A stretch of 64,000 nucleotides of DNA, from positions 23,847,597-23,911,596 of the forward strand of contig NC_133021.1 of NCBI RefSeq assembly GCF_048564905.1, written 5' to 3'. This document shows positions 35,286 to 45,984 of the stretch, one piece after another. The DNA comes from Vicugna pacos (Eukaryota; Chordata; Mammalia; Artiodactyla; Camelidae). The notes under the pieces are model-generated. The model was not told the origin of the DNA and did not search any database. It saw only the letters and a program-made list of their open reading frames with translations. Made by a program: the position numbers and the translations under genes. The first letter of the stretch is position 1, and each line of letters opens with the position of its first letter.

Positions 35286-36439
35286 GTTTTTCTCAAACTA
35301 GGCTACCACAAAGATTTGTATTTCATGAGCTAGATTAATGTATTCTGCCATAAGAAAAAACATTTGCACTCTTTTTAACTCTTAGTTGGGGTGAAGGAAG
35401 CAAGTAGAATTTTTGTGATTTAAGGCTTTCTCCTCTAAGATGTTAATTTCAAGATCTTGGAGATATGGTGAGTAAGCTGATAACCTATTGGAACCTTTAC
35501 AACTTAGGACATCCTACAGCATCCACAGAGGTATTCTAGTGATCAAAGAGCTTGATGGAAAAGATAAAGGAGTAAACGCTGGATAGAAAGTAAGTTCCCT
35601 TTAGTTTCCCAGGTTTCCAAAGTCCGCATGTGGTGCTTCCATCCAGACAGTCCCGAAACTTCCTGAAATGTAAATACTGCTCCCAACAAAGCCTTAACAG
35701 GGAAGGTCAGGGCCCCTTTAATTGGTATATTTCTGACTTAAGATACTCTTTTCCTGGGGCTCATTGCTGAGTTATTCATCATATCATCCATGTGAAGAGA
35801 TTTTAATGTCTAGTAACAATAATTCCATGTATTTAAAAAATTAACACAAGTATTGTACAACCATGAAAAATAAAGTGACAAGACATTAAGTAATAAAAAC
35901 TACTCTTCTAAAATATGCCCAAAAAATAGAAAGACATTTCTACCTGCAGGACAGGATATTTTAAAATGCTTTTTGAACTTTCTGAATTTTCCATAATGGA
36001 TGTGATTTATGTAAAAAAAAATTTCCAGAGGACTAAATATTAATCCTCACCTCTACTTGTGATTTACTTTTAAACTGAGTAAAAAAGAAATTTTAAAAAG
36101 GGATATATTTTTTTAAAAAATCTATTAAAAATAGTTGAGCTTAAAAAAATTACTAATCTCAAATTGAATAAATGCTGGTAAATGAAAAAACAAAAAAACA
36201 AAAAAAACTTCTACCTCTTACACTGCTCACACAGTCTTTTAAATGAAAATCATGCTCCCAAGTTTTTCCCTGATATGAGAACTTGGCTACTGGATCTCTG
36301 GACATCTGTCCTCCCCACCACCCACCCCGTCAAGGACCCTCAGGACAGTTGGCCATATAGGGCATAGTTCAAACAATGCACAGTCACACAGTCAAATTGA
36401 AGGCAGCATGATTAAACAGCCAGAAACACTTTCCAGTGA
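35286..36439. other. Noncoding DNA, partly L1-like
   Basis: Unique DNA to about 35829, then an L1M fragment (35830-36060), then AT-rich DNA with A-runs near 36185-36206. Confidence 0.5.
35830..36060 (+). mobile_element. Old L1M 3' fragment
   Basis: 'ttgtacaaccatgaaaaata' with 'aagtgacaagacatt', then 'gaactttctgaattttccat' with 'aatggatgtgatttatgta', fits the L1M 3' UTR. Confidence 0.55.
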
Positions 36440-37135
36440 TTCCTCAACCCCACGTGGGTCTTAGCCTTCAATCCCAATCCTCCTTCCACTTCATCACACC
36501 TAGTTTGGATTCTGTGGTCCAACTTCATGATCAATTCCTTGCCAATATCTTCATCTGCCTTGAGCCTCTCTTCCGCCATTGCACCAGCCAGGCAATCAAT
36601 ACAGGTTGAACCTAACTATTTGCAATTGAGCAGCTAAAATTGCTGGAAGGGGAAAAAAAACAAAAAACAAAACCAAACTCTGCACAACTCTGCTTAATGG
36701 TCTTACCTTAACCTCATTACCACAGATCTCAAGTGAGAACTCAACTCTGCGCAATGATTCTTCTACACTTTCCTCATTAGCTTGCTTTTTTGTTTTTCAG
36801 GATGACAATCTATTTCATAGGTTTTCCTCTCTCCTCCAACTTCCAACATCCTTTTCTTACTCTCAGCAGATCACCTCCCCTCATTTGTCATTGACAGACA
36901 AGAACTACCTTATTCCCTTCCCCTCATCCACCAAATCGATGTACCCAAATACTACCTCTTTCCTACTGTAAAGACAGAAAAACTGGCTCTGTTCCTAAGG
37001 CCAACTCTTCCACTAAATCGCAATCCTTCGTTCAGTTTCTTCCCTCCTAAAATCACCCTCCACTCTTCTCTGGATCATTGCCATTAGCATACAAGCTTGC
37101 CTAACTATTGCTCATTTAAAAACCAAAAATGATAC
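36440..37135 (+). mobile_element. L2/CR1-type LINE fragment
   Basis: Matches the L2 ORF2 region: 'cttactctcagcagatcacc', 'acaagaactaccttattccc', 'cgatgtacccaaatactacc', 'ctgttcctaaggccaactct' with 'tccact', then 'tctctggatcattgccatta' with 'gcatacaagc' (the CR1-like STGSFPSAYK block). Very diverged and dead. A poly-A patch at 36650-36680 may be a small later insertion. Confidence 0.65.
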
Positions 37136-40100
37136 TTTTATGTTCATTTCCCATTAACTACATAATCCAATGATATATATGCATATACATTGTACATATA
37201 CACATTGTATATACATACACACACACACATATATGATGAAGTGGAAACAAAACATTTTAGCTGCTATGATGATGATCTATTTTTTAGCTGAGTAGCTCTA
37301 AGTACATGAAAACCAAGCAGTTTTCAGAAAATTATTATGCTGTTTTGTTAACAATGTACCATAAAAATGGAACAAGACCACATACGGTATGAACAAAATT
37401 TAAAACAAAAAATGCGAGTGTAATTATTTGGCATTCCCAAGGGAGTTCTTTTCCTTCTAAATTCATTGGAGGGATCATTCAGAGAGTGGATTCTGTTTCA
37501 AATGCATGGATGCCATGATGGATAAATCTTCTGAGAAGGAGGTGAGGTACTTGGGAATGGTACCCTCTTTTCATTCTGGGTTGATGAGTCCAGGAAAAAG
37601 GAATGATGGTGTTCTCTTAGAAATGTCTTGAGCTGGCCTGGGATCTGGACCTGCCTGCCCTCCCAGGGGTGCATGGGAGGGAAACAATCCTGAAAGATGC
37701 TAACATACATAGTGTGGATGAGAAGACTAGAGGCAACAATGCCTAACTTACAAAAGAAAGAGGCAAAAGACCAGCACTCCAGATGAGGGACGATGGGGAC
37801 AAGTGCATATCCTAGGATTCATCCTTATGCTGTCTCCTCTAAATTCCAATTTACAGAATAATGTTCAATGCCAGAATAAACTCCTTTTCTTAATAAATGA
37901 ATGACGAAAAATTTGAGCCAATTTTTCAGTAACGTGCAAATTTTATTTAACAAGTTACTCAATGGACCCATGAGTAAGTGTGTTGGCGAGGGAGGTGGCA
38001 GTGACCCACCCTTGTTACCGAGGGCTCCACAATTGTAAACCATCAATGCAACCAACCAGAGTGGACAAGTGACTTAACCAGTGCATACTTTCCCACCTGT
38101 AAGCTCAAATAATTCTAGAACCTTGGATTTGAAGAACAAGAACCCTAAATCGAGTCCCACAGAAAATAATTCAAAGACCACAAACCCCCACAAGAACATG
38201 GCACAGGGTAGAAAGAATATAAAATATAGAGATTGAACTTAGGAGAGAAACTAGCATATTAAGAGTTTTATTCATTTTCTTCTCTTCATCCCCACACCAA
38301 AGTGTACATACATGCCCACACATGTCCATTCACACCCTCGTGCAAAGCAAAACTTCTGCCTCGTGACCTGTAACTTATTACCGTTTCTTCACTTTGCATC
38401 AAAAGCAAAATTTTCTCTAATCTTAAAGCCAGACCAGACAAACTGGTGCATTACAGTATCAACTGGATGCTTGTAATTAGTCTTGTCTGAGAGGTTTAAG
38501 AGAATCTGTCCAGACTGTGTTGTAAAATGCAGCTGGTAAGGGGCATGGTGGCTGAGTTACCACTGCTGATTTGAGAGCTCGGTCGAGAGCTCCCCCATTC
38601 TCTCTGAGGTCTCATCTGTAAGTTGAAGGGATGAGTCCAAGATGACCTTCCCTCTCTCATTCTTAGGTGCTCACCCAGGGACCAAACACACCCTTCTTTC
38701 TTATCTTGCTTCCACACCTCCCCACTTAATAAATCCCAATTTATCCACAACTCCAGGAACTGACAACAGAAGAGGCAGCTGAACTGCCACAGCCTGCCTC
38801 TGAGCTTTCCTCTCTGAAATCCAAGAGCCAAGCTCCAACCCTGAAAGGGAAACGAAAATTCCCCAAGACAAGGTGCCACCTTCGAAGAACCTGCAGATCA
38901 CGGCCCCACACGTCTGTGATGAGGGAGTGCTGGAAGAAGGAAGACCGGTCAGAAAACTGAGCTTCCATTTCCACTTACTGCTCACTTCAGGTGGCTCCGG
39001 CATTGCTCCTTGATAAACAGAAATGAGAATTTCTAGGATTATTTCAAGTTGAGAAGGTGGCACCCAACCGGTACCTTGCTGATCACCTGCTTATACCTTC
39101 CCCAACTTAAGTTCTGCACAGCCAGGATCTCAGGGGTCAAGTTCATGATCAATCCAGGAAGGCAAGGCTCTTTCAAGCAGTCTCTGAGTAAAGGCAAGTA
39201 CACGCATTATTATGAACATACATGATGAGCTCAGGCTCCTACCCAAGAAATGAGCACAGGAGCAGTACAAGTTTGCAAGATTTGACAGGACCAGAGCTCG
39301 AACAAGTATCAACACCACCTTTTTAAAAAGTAGAGTCTAAGATACAGAGATTACTGGAGAAGCAGAACTACAAAATAAACAACTAATGAACCGCAGCTTG
39401 GGAAGAAAATTCCAAGAATTCTTAATAATACTCCCACCCGGCACTCAACCCCCATCTGTATTTTCCTCTCCATATTTACAGGGGCTTTTCAGCCCAAGAT
39501 CTAATGCTTAACTTCATAACATCTTATGATTTATAATAAAATCATTTATAAGATTTTTACGACCAAAATGATTATTCCCCCTTTGGTTTTTGGAGACATT
39601 TCTGTTCATAAACCTACCATTAACCAGGGCCCATGATTTCTGGTACTTAAAAAAGAAATATGACAAACACCTTAAGTCAGTCTCTCACACACCCCCCCCA
39701 CAAAAGAAGACATTGCCATTTGGTGATCTTAATGCTACACAAATTTTTTCTTCCAGAAAAGATTCAGTCAATACTTTTTTCCTTCCTAGCACAGCTGGTT
39801 TTTAAATGGCATTATAAAGCAGATGGAATGCTAATAACCAAAAGCCAGAGGGCTGATTAGGCTGTTTGCAATCTGCACTTCACAAATAAAGAAGTATTAC
39901 TGAAAAGTAAAGGTCACTCAAAATGAATTGCGTTCCATCAAGAGCTTCGGCAGGGACACCAGGGCTGACTATTATTGATTGCCATAAAATTCTCTGGAAA
40001 AGGAGAAATGCAGCATTGTCACGAATTTCTCCTGGCATGGAAGGATTTACTCAATTGAACAATGGTTCGCCTTACTTAGCGAGCCACTGAAGCACCCGTG

Positions 40101-40804
40101 AAACTCTCTGTGCACGTGTAGAAACTGAATTGATGCAGAGGTCACTCCATTAGCCCAATGTTCAATAAGGTGCTTCTGGGCCAGAAGGTTCACGAGGAAA
40201 CAAAGGGCTAGACCAAGGTTCACATCCTCACAATCAAAAGAGGGAAGGATCACTTGCAAGGCACGTCACCACATCTCTCTCAGAAGCATCTATAAAAGTT
40301 TTTTATTCAATCATGAATCACTGGGGTGGAAAGTAATGTGGTCCATTCATTCTGAGCCTCCCTTCTATCTCTGCTTCATTCCAAGCAGATGCGTCACAAC
40401 TATTTTCTAGATTCTCACCTGAGCAGCAAGACCCGGGGCAGAGATGGGGCTTCTTGGAGGCATGACAGACCTCCACCCATTCTGCATGCTTTGAAGGACA
40501 CAGTAGCCCAGATGTGACCGAAAGACCCTTCTGGCCCATATGCACAAGTTATTCCAAGTGTCTGCAGTTCCACTCACTGGATTAACTCCTTGGCTAAACG
40601 TTTACAGGGTCATCTTCTTTGCTTGGCTCTACCTTCTCTCCTTCTGGTGCTTAGCTGTCCCCTCCCATCACTGGGCAGGGAGGGCACCCCACTGTTGGCT
40701 GTACCACCCAGGTGTAACCATTCCAGAGATCAGCCCAGGCCTTAGACCAGAGTCACTGCAGCTACCCAGAATCGAATTTCTCCGGTGAAGCCCCCTCCTC
40801 TAAA
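37136..40804. other. Mostly unique noncoding DNA
   Basis: A mixed TA/CA microsatellite lies at about 37172-37235. The rest has no recognised gene. Minus-strand frames at 38496-39063 (up to 127 codons) have no domain. 39430-40300 is AT-rich with little repeat signal. Confidence 0.45.
37172..37235. repeat. Imperfect (TA)n/(CA)n microsatellite
   Basis: Alternating purine-pyrimidine steps: 'gatatatatgcatatacat', then 'catacacacacacacatata'. Confidence 0.8.
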
Positions 40805-41450
40805 GTTTTTGATTCTGTTTTTTTCAATGGTGGTAAAATAAACATGATATAAAATGGCCATCTTAACCATTTTTAAGTGTACGGTTAGGTGGCATTAAGT
40901 ACATTCACACTGCTGTGCCACGTCATCATCCATCTCCAGAACTCTCTCCATGCTGCAAAACTGAAACTCTGTACCCATCAAATAATCACTCCCTATTACC
41001 CACTCCCCCAGCCCCTGGCAACTTCCATTCTACTTTCTGCCTCTTAAGAATTTCACTACTCTAGGGACCTCATAAAACTGGCATCAGATGGTATTTGTCC
41101 TTTCTTGACTATCTTCATGTAGCTTAATGTCCCAAAGGTTCACCCATGTTGTAGCATGAGACAAGATTTCCTTCCTTTTTAAGGCTGAATAATATTCCAC
41201 TGGATGTGCAGACCACATTGTGTGTACCCAATCTTCCACTGCTAGACACATGGGCTGCTTCTACCTCTTGTCTGTAATGAATAATCCTCCCCTGAACATG
41301 AATATACAAAAATCTCTTTAAGTCTCAGCTTTCAATTCCATCAGTACACACCATGAAGTTGAATTGTTGGGTCATATGGTAATTCTATTTTTAACTTTTT
41401 TTTTGAGGAACCACCACATTGTTTTCCTAGCAGCTGCACCATTTCTTCTG
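40805..41450 (-). mobile_element. Old L1M LINE 3' region, antisense
   Basis: Reverse L1M: 'taaaatggccatcttaacca' with 'tttttaagtgtac', 'gctgtgccacgtcatcatcc', 'cccagcccctggcaacttcc', 'taatgtcccaaaggttcacc' with 'catgttgtagcatga', 'gctgaataatattccactgg', then 'gaattgttgggtcatatggt'. This runs from the 3' UTR into the end of ORF2. It is the longest antisense L1 here. Confidence 0.85.
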
Positions 41451-42363
41451 TAGTTTTTAAGATGTCCTTAGGTGTCTGTGATGAGAATACGAAGGTGAAG
41501 AACCAGTGCTGGGCCCGCAAAAACCATCTCCTTTCCATTAAATCAATGCATGGCAACTACTACTGAAAGTTGCTTTGTTTTTACACAGTGAAAACAGCTG
41601 TGTTTTTCTCAGTCAGTTCTGGTTATGCTGATAAATGGATAGGAGATGTGATGTTCTGAAAATTGCCCAGGTCGATACTTAGTTTAATAGGAGCCTCCTC
41701 AAGATCATACTTTAACCAAAAAGGAATGAAAAGTGTAAACCAGGATTAGGAGAATTCAAAAATGAACTTTCGCTTTGGAGTCACACTTCAAAAACGATGC
41801 AGCCTAAGATCTAAATTCTTAATTGTACACAAAACTGAGGGGAAAGTAATCAGCACCGAGCAGGCAGTTTATTCAATTTATATCTGTGATTAGCCATTCC
41901 ATGTCTGACTTACGGCTTTCGGGTAAATGGGTACCAATTTATTTTTCCTCCACAGAGCTCCATGCGTGAAGTGTAATTACAAATTTGTTTGCATTTTCTG
42001 TGGTGTGGAATTAAAATCATAACCTTCCTGGAGACTTGGAACAGGATGATTTCTTGTCTTTTAATGTTTCCTCAAAATACAAGTAGATGCCAAGTAGAGT
42101 TTCATATTGAATGCAAAATAAGCCCACTGGTTCTGGCCACATGACTCTTGAAATTACTGTTTTTACCTGATGAAACAACCAGTTACAAGATGATAGTAAT
42201 TTCCCCCAAAATCGGAAATTTTGTGTTTACCGATGTCAACTTTTCATTGTGTCACACTGCTGTATCGTTAATATGGACTTTAGTTAATGGATAGAAAAAC
42301 TTTACCTGAATGGACCCTTCGTGAAGCTAGATCGATGAATCTTCTTGTAGGCAATTTTTCAGT
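41451..42363. other. Unique noncoding DNA
   Basis: No repeat recognised. 41880-42060 is AT-rich, with AATTACAAATTTG and GGAATTAAAATCAT blocks that look like possible conserved noncoding sequence, but I cannot test conservation. Confidence 0.4.
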
Positions 42364-43436
42364 AAAAGCCAAGAAACTTCAAACTCCGCCTGCCTGAGTC
42401 ACAGCCGGAGCTGGGGAGGAGCCGGGAAGGGCAGCCCCAGCCCAGAGCGCAGCCGGCGGCTGCGGGGAGAGCCAAGCGGGGCGTTCGGGGATCAAGGGGG
42501 AGAGCGCGCCGGGGGCCGTGGGGCCCGGTGCACGCAGTCACCGTGGTGACCCTGCTGGAGAAGCTGGCCACCATGCTGGAGGCGCTGCGCGAGCGGCAGG
42601 GGGGCCTGGCCGGCTCCGTGAGCCGCATCCAGAGTGGCCTGGGCGCGCTGAGTCGCAGCCACGACACCACGAGCAACAGGCTGGCGCAGCTGCTGGCCGA
42701 GGCGGATGCTGCCCAGGAGCGCGCCGCGCGCCGCGCCACCCCGCTGCAGCGGCTGGAGGCCGATCACCGGCTGCTGGTGGCGCGCGGGAAGCTCCAAGTT
42801 CTGCTCCTCCAGGAGGAGGCAGAAATCCCAGCCAGAGCCTTCCAGACGGCGTCGGAGGAACAGGCCGACGATGGCCCAGAGCAGCCGGAGGCCGAAGATG
42901 AGGAGAGATCAGACGAGGAGCCCGTGGAGTCCAGGGCGCGGCGGCTGCGGCGCACCGGGTGCATAAGGTCCAGAGCCTGCGAAGGGCTCCACCGGGCCGT
43001 AAACGCCCTGCTGCGCCGGCACCCAAGACTGTTAAGCCCCCTCGCCTTGGGCCTGGCCGGAGTGCTGAGGGCCAGCCCGAAGCCCAGCCTGCGCTGGAGG
43101 CCAAGCCAGAGCCAGAACCTCCGCGAGACACCGAGGAAAATCCCGGGAGACCTGAGGCGGCCGATGCGGCCGTGTTCCAGATAGAAAGTGCGGTCTGAGG
43201 GCTGGTGCTGCCGGCCTCCCCCGTGCCTATGCCTGGTCCCACAGTAAATCTTCCTCTCCGAATGCAGCATTCCCACCCAAATAAGGAGTGAATCCTGCAT
43301 CCACAGTCCAGTTCCGGCCCTCCCTTCCCGGCTTCTTCAGCCTAGCATCCTCTGAAAGAGGAACAGCCACTCACACCTGCTTGCACTCACTATCAATAAA
43401 AATAATGTCACCCCCCCAAAAAAAGCCAAGAAACTT
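42364..43436 (+). pseudogene. CAVIN3: CAVIN3 (PRKCDBP) processed pseudogene (retrocopy)
   Basis: CAVIN3 is a caveolar coat protein of about 260 residues with an N-terminal coiled coil; it binds protein kinase C delta and supports caveola budding. The copy matches from [20 protein letters not shown] (about 42522) through [57 protein letters not shown] and [18 protein letters not shown] one-base loss near 42960 then shifts frame to [34 protein letters not shown] and FQIESAV, stop at 43198. The parent start ATG appears to be ATC near 42499, and several residues are missing after LAQLLAEA compared with human. Exon 1 and exon 2 sequence is contiguous, so the intron is absent. The 3' UTR ends at AATAAA (43395-43400). 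Perfect 16-base TSDs AAAAGCCAAGAAACTT lie at 42364-42379 and 43421-43436. High GC and many CpGs are inherited from the parent mRNA and suggest it is fairly young. Confidence 0.96.
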
Positions 43437-44654
43437 TAAGTGTTTTGGTAAAGACTGATGTCTTTAATGCTGGCTTGAGGAAACCAAGGCTGTGTGTTAA
43501 AGCAGGGCCTGACACCATCCGTCCAGGTTCTTTTGCTCGGGTCATGTCCAAGTGCAGTGCTAAGGCTCACCCCATGCGTTCCTCCCAGCTCCACTCACCT
43601 GGGCCATTCTCACGCCCTCCCCAGGGGCCGCTCCAGCCCTGCCAACCTTCGACCTCCTGCTCCAGTGCACGGGGCCTTGGCTTCTACTTGGGGTTTCCTT
43701 GTATAGACTTCAGCCAACCTGCTCTACCTCTTACCTCCCCAACTCTACTGAACATTTCATGAAGAAAAGCAAACCTGGAAATATTTTTTCCTGTTATACC
43801 TTGTTTTATTATCTGTTTCTGCCTAATCCCGCCCTCCCCCCCCCAACTCACCCAGCGCAGGCGCACATACACACACAGCTCAATGCTGGAAATGGACGGA
43901 AAAAAGGAAAAAATAAAAGATCAAGTGTGTCGAGTAACAGGAAAGCTAGGAAACATTGTTTTTCATGGTTGTAAATATGCCTTTCTTCATTATACAATGG
44001 AGACACAGACATGTAAAAAAAAGGTGGAAAAGATAGAAAAGGGTGAAAACATTACCACAGCCCCACCCTCCTAACTGCAACCATGTAAGCATCAGAGAAT
44101 ATTTCCTCCAGCCTTCTGTCCTTCGCCTGGATTCATTTCTTACCTGTGATCATCTTTTCCTTGCTCTGTTCAGACAGAATATCAATTTTTTCCTACGTCT
44201 CTAGTCTCCCTTTAGAATCTCCTCTCAGAAGCTCTTCTGCTGCTGCTCTTCCTAGCAGGTGTTTTCTGGGGCTCATCTCTGCTGTCTATGCTAATCCCAA
44301 CCCCACAACTACTGCCAAGCCTGGACCCACAATTCCCAAACTGTGCGTGTAGGTGCTGGATGCCACAGCCAATGCACAGAGCGCTGTGGGATGTGTGACA
44401 TTTCCAAGGGGAATATAGCCATGTTTGACACTTGTTGGATACCGTGCAAAATACTAGCTCGAGGTAGCTCCCAGTATCAACATGAGATCACCTACATTCC
44501 TTTGAATGATGTCATCTTTGCAAAGCGGGGTTCTGGGAAGTAGTTGTGATAAAAAGCAAGCACTGTACAAAAATCACAGTGGAACAGGAAAAGATCTCCC
44601 ATCTGTTTCCAAGGTTTGAGAAGTCGTGCAGTGCCCCATGGTGCACACATACCA
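43437..44654. other. Unique noncoding DNA
   Basis: No gene or repeat recognised. A C-run lies at 43837-43844 and a short ACAC run at 43866-43877. Confidence 0.5.
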
Positions 44655-44695
44655 TTGCTAAGTGTTCTCCAGAGAAACAGAACCAATAGGGTGTG

Positions 44696-44717
44696 TGTGT
44701 GTGTATGTGTGTGTACG
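44696..44717 (+). repeat. (GT)n microsatellite
   Basis: GT dinucleotides with TATG/TACG interruptions, lying inside the LTR-like repeat, whose other copy carries the matching (AC)n. Confidence 0.85.
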
Positions 44718-44949
44718 TACAGAAAGAGATTGATTTTAGGAACTGGTTCACACCATTGTCAGGGCTGGCAAGTCCCCAATCTGCAAGGCAGGCTAAGGCC
44801 TTAGGGGAGAGTTGATGATGCAGATGAGTCTGAAGACAGTCTGGAGGCAGAATTCCTTTGTCCTCCAAGAACCTCAGCCATTATCTCTTAAGGTCCTTGG
44901 AAGATTGCCTGATGCCCACCCACAGTACGGAGAGAAATTGCATTTCTCG

Positions 44950-45881
44950 AAGTCTACTAGTTCAATTCACATACAAGCAAAATCTTAAAAGAATTTAGCA
45001 ACACCAAACCCATGCTAAAAGAAATATTCACAGGTCTACTCTAAATAGAAAAGAAGCAGGATGCTACAAAAATGAGAAACTCCTAACTGGAAAGGAGATA
45101 ACTGCCATGAATTACAAAAAGAATAAATATAAAATTGTAAAAGAAGACATCTAAATCATTAAGAGTGGGAGAGGGAAGCAAGGAAAGCCACTGTGGAAAA
45201 CAGTATGGAGATTCCTCAAAAGACTAGGAATAGACTTACCATATGACCCAGGAATCCCGCTCCTGGGCATATATCCAGAAGGAACCCTACTTGAAAATGA
45301 CACCTGCACCCCAATGTTCATAGCAGCACTATTTACAATAGCCAAGACATGGAAACAGCCTAGATGTCCATCAACAGATGACTGGATGAAGAAGATGTGG
45401 TATATTTATATGATGGAATACTATTCAGCCACAAAAACTGACAACATAATGCCATTTGCAGCAACATGGATATTCCTGGAGAATGTCATTCTAAGTGAAG
45501 TAAGCCAGAAAGAGAAAGAAAAATACCATATGAGATCGTTCATATGAGGAATCTAAAAAAAAAAACACCGAAAAACAGAAATATAGAACAGAAACAGACT
45601 CATAGACATAGAATACAAACTTGTGGTTGCTAAGGGGGTGGTGGGTGGGAAGGGACAGACTGGGATTTTAAAATGCAGAATAGATAAACAAGAGCATACT
45701 GTATAGCACAGGGAAAAATATATACAAGATCTTGTGATATCTTACAGTGGAAAAAAAAAGTGGCAATGAATAACTGTTCATGTATAACTGAAAAATTGTG
45801 CTCTACACTAGAATTTGACACAACACTGTAAAATGACTATTACTCTAAAAAAAAAAGGAAAAAAAAAGTCTACTAGTTCAA
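44950..45881 (+). mobile_element. L1 LINE with internal deletion and perfect target-site duplication
   Basis: Perfect 16-base TSDs AAGTCTACTAGTTCAA lie at 44950-44965 and 45866-45881. The first about 200 bases ('aatttagcaacaccaaaccc', then 'aggtctactctaaatagaaa', 'gaaactcctaactggaaagg') look like L1 5' region. From about 45180 the sequence jumps to the end of ORF2 ('gccactgtggaaaacagtat' with 'ggagattcctcaaaa', 'catatatccagaaggaaccc', 'gcagcactatttacaatagc') and the 3' UTR with a split A-rich tail. The middle of the element is therefore missing. It is the youngest-looking L1 here. Confidence 0.85.
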
Positions 45882-45984
45882 ATCTCATCTAAAAAATACC
45901 TTCATAGCAACATCCAGACTGGTGTTTGATCAAATATGTGGGTACAATGGCCAAGCCAAGTCGGCATATAAAATTAACCATCAC

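Larger units (their letters stand above)
44655..45984 (+). mobile_element. Old LTR-like interspersed repeat, split by an L1
   Basis: Left part 44655-44965 begins 'gttctccagagaaacagaac', then 'caataggg' and a (GT)n, then 'ggctggcaagtccccaatct'. Right part 45882-45984 ends 'gcatataaaattaaccatca'. These are the two ends of a common mammalian repeat with TG...CA-type termini, interrupted by the L1 at 44966-45865. I treat it as a fossil LTR-like element and do not assign a family. A second copy lies at 52.7-53.2 kb. Confidence 0.7.

Noticed and set aside
42538-43242. 234-codon minus-strand open frame over the CAVIN3 retrocopy
   Set aside because: It is an antisense shadow of GC-rich CAVIN3 sequence; Pro/Ala/Arg-rich content is expected from the opposite strand.
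45314-45547. Plus-strand open frame of 77 codons ([16 protein letters not shown]...)
   Set aside because: It is a remnant of the L1 ORF2 C-terminal region within the 44.95-45.88 kb element, not a separate gene.
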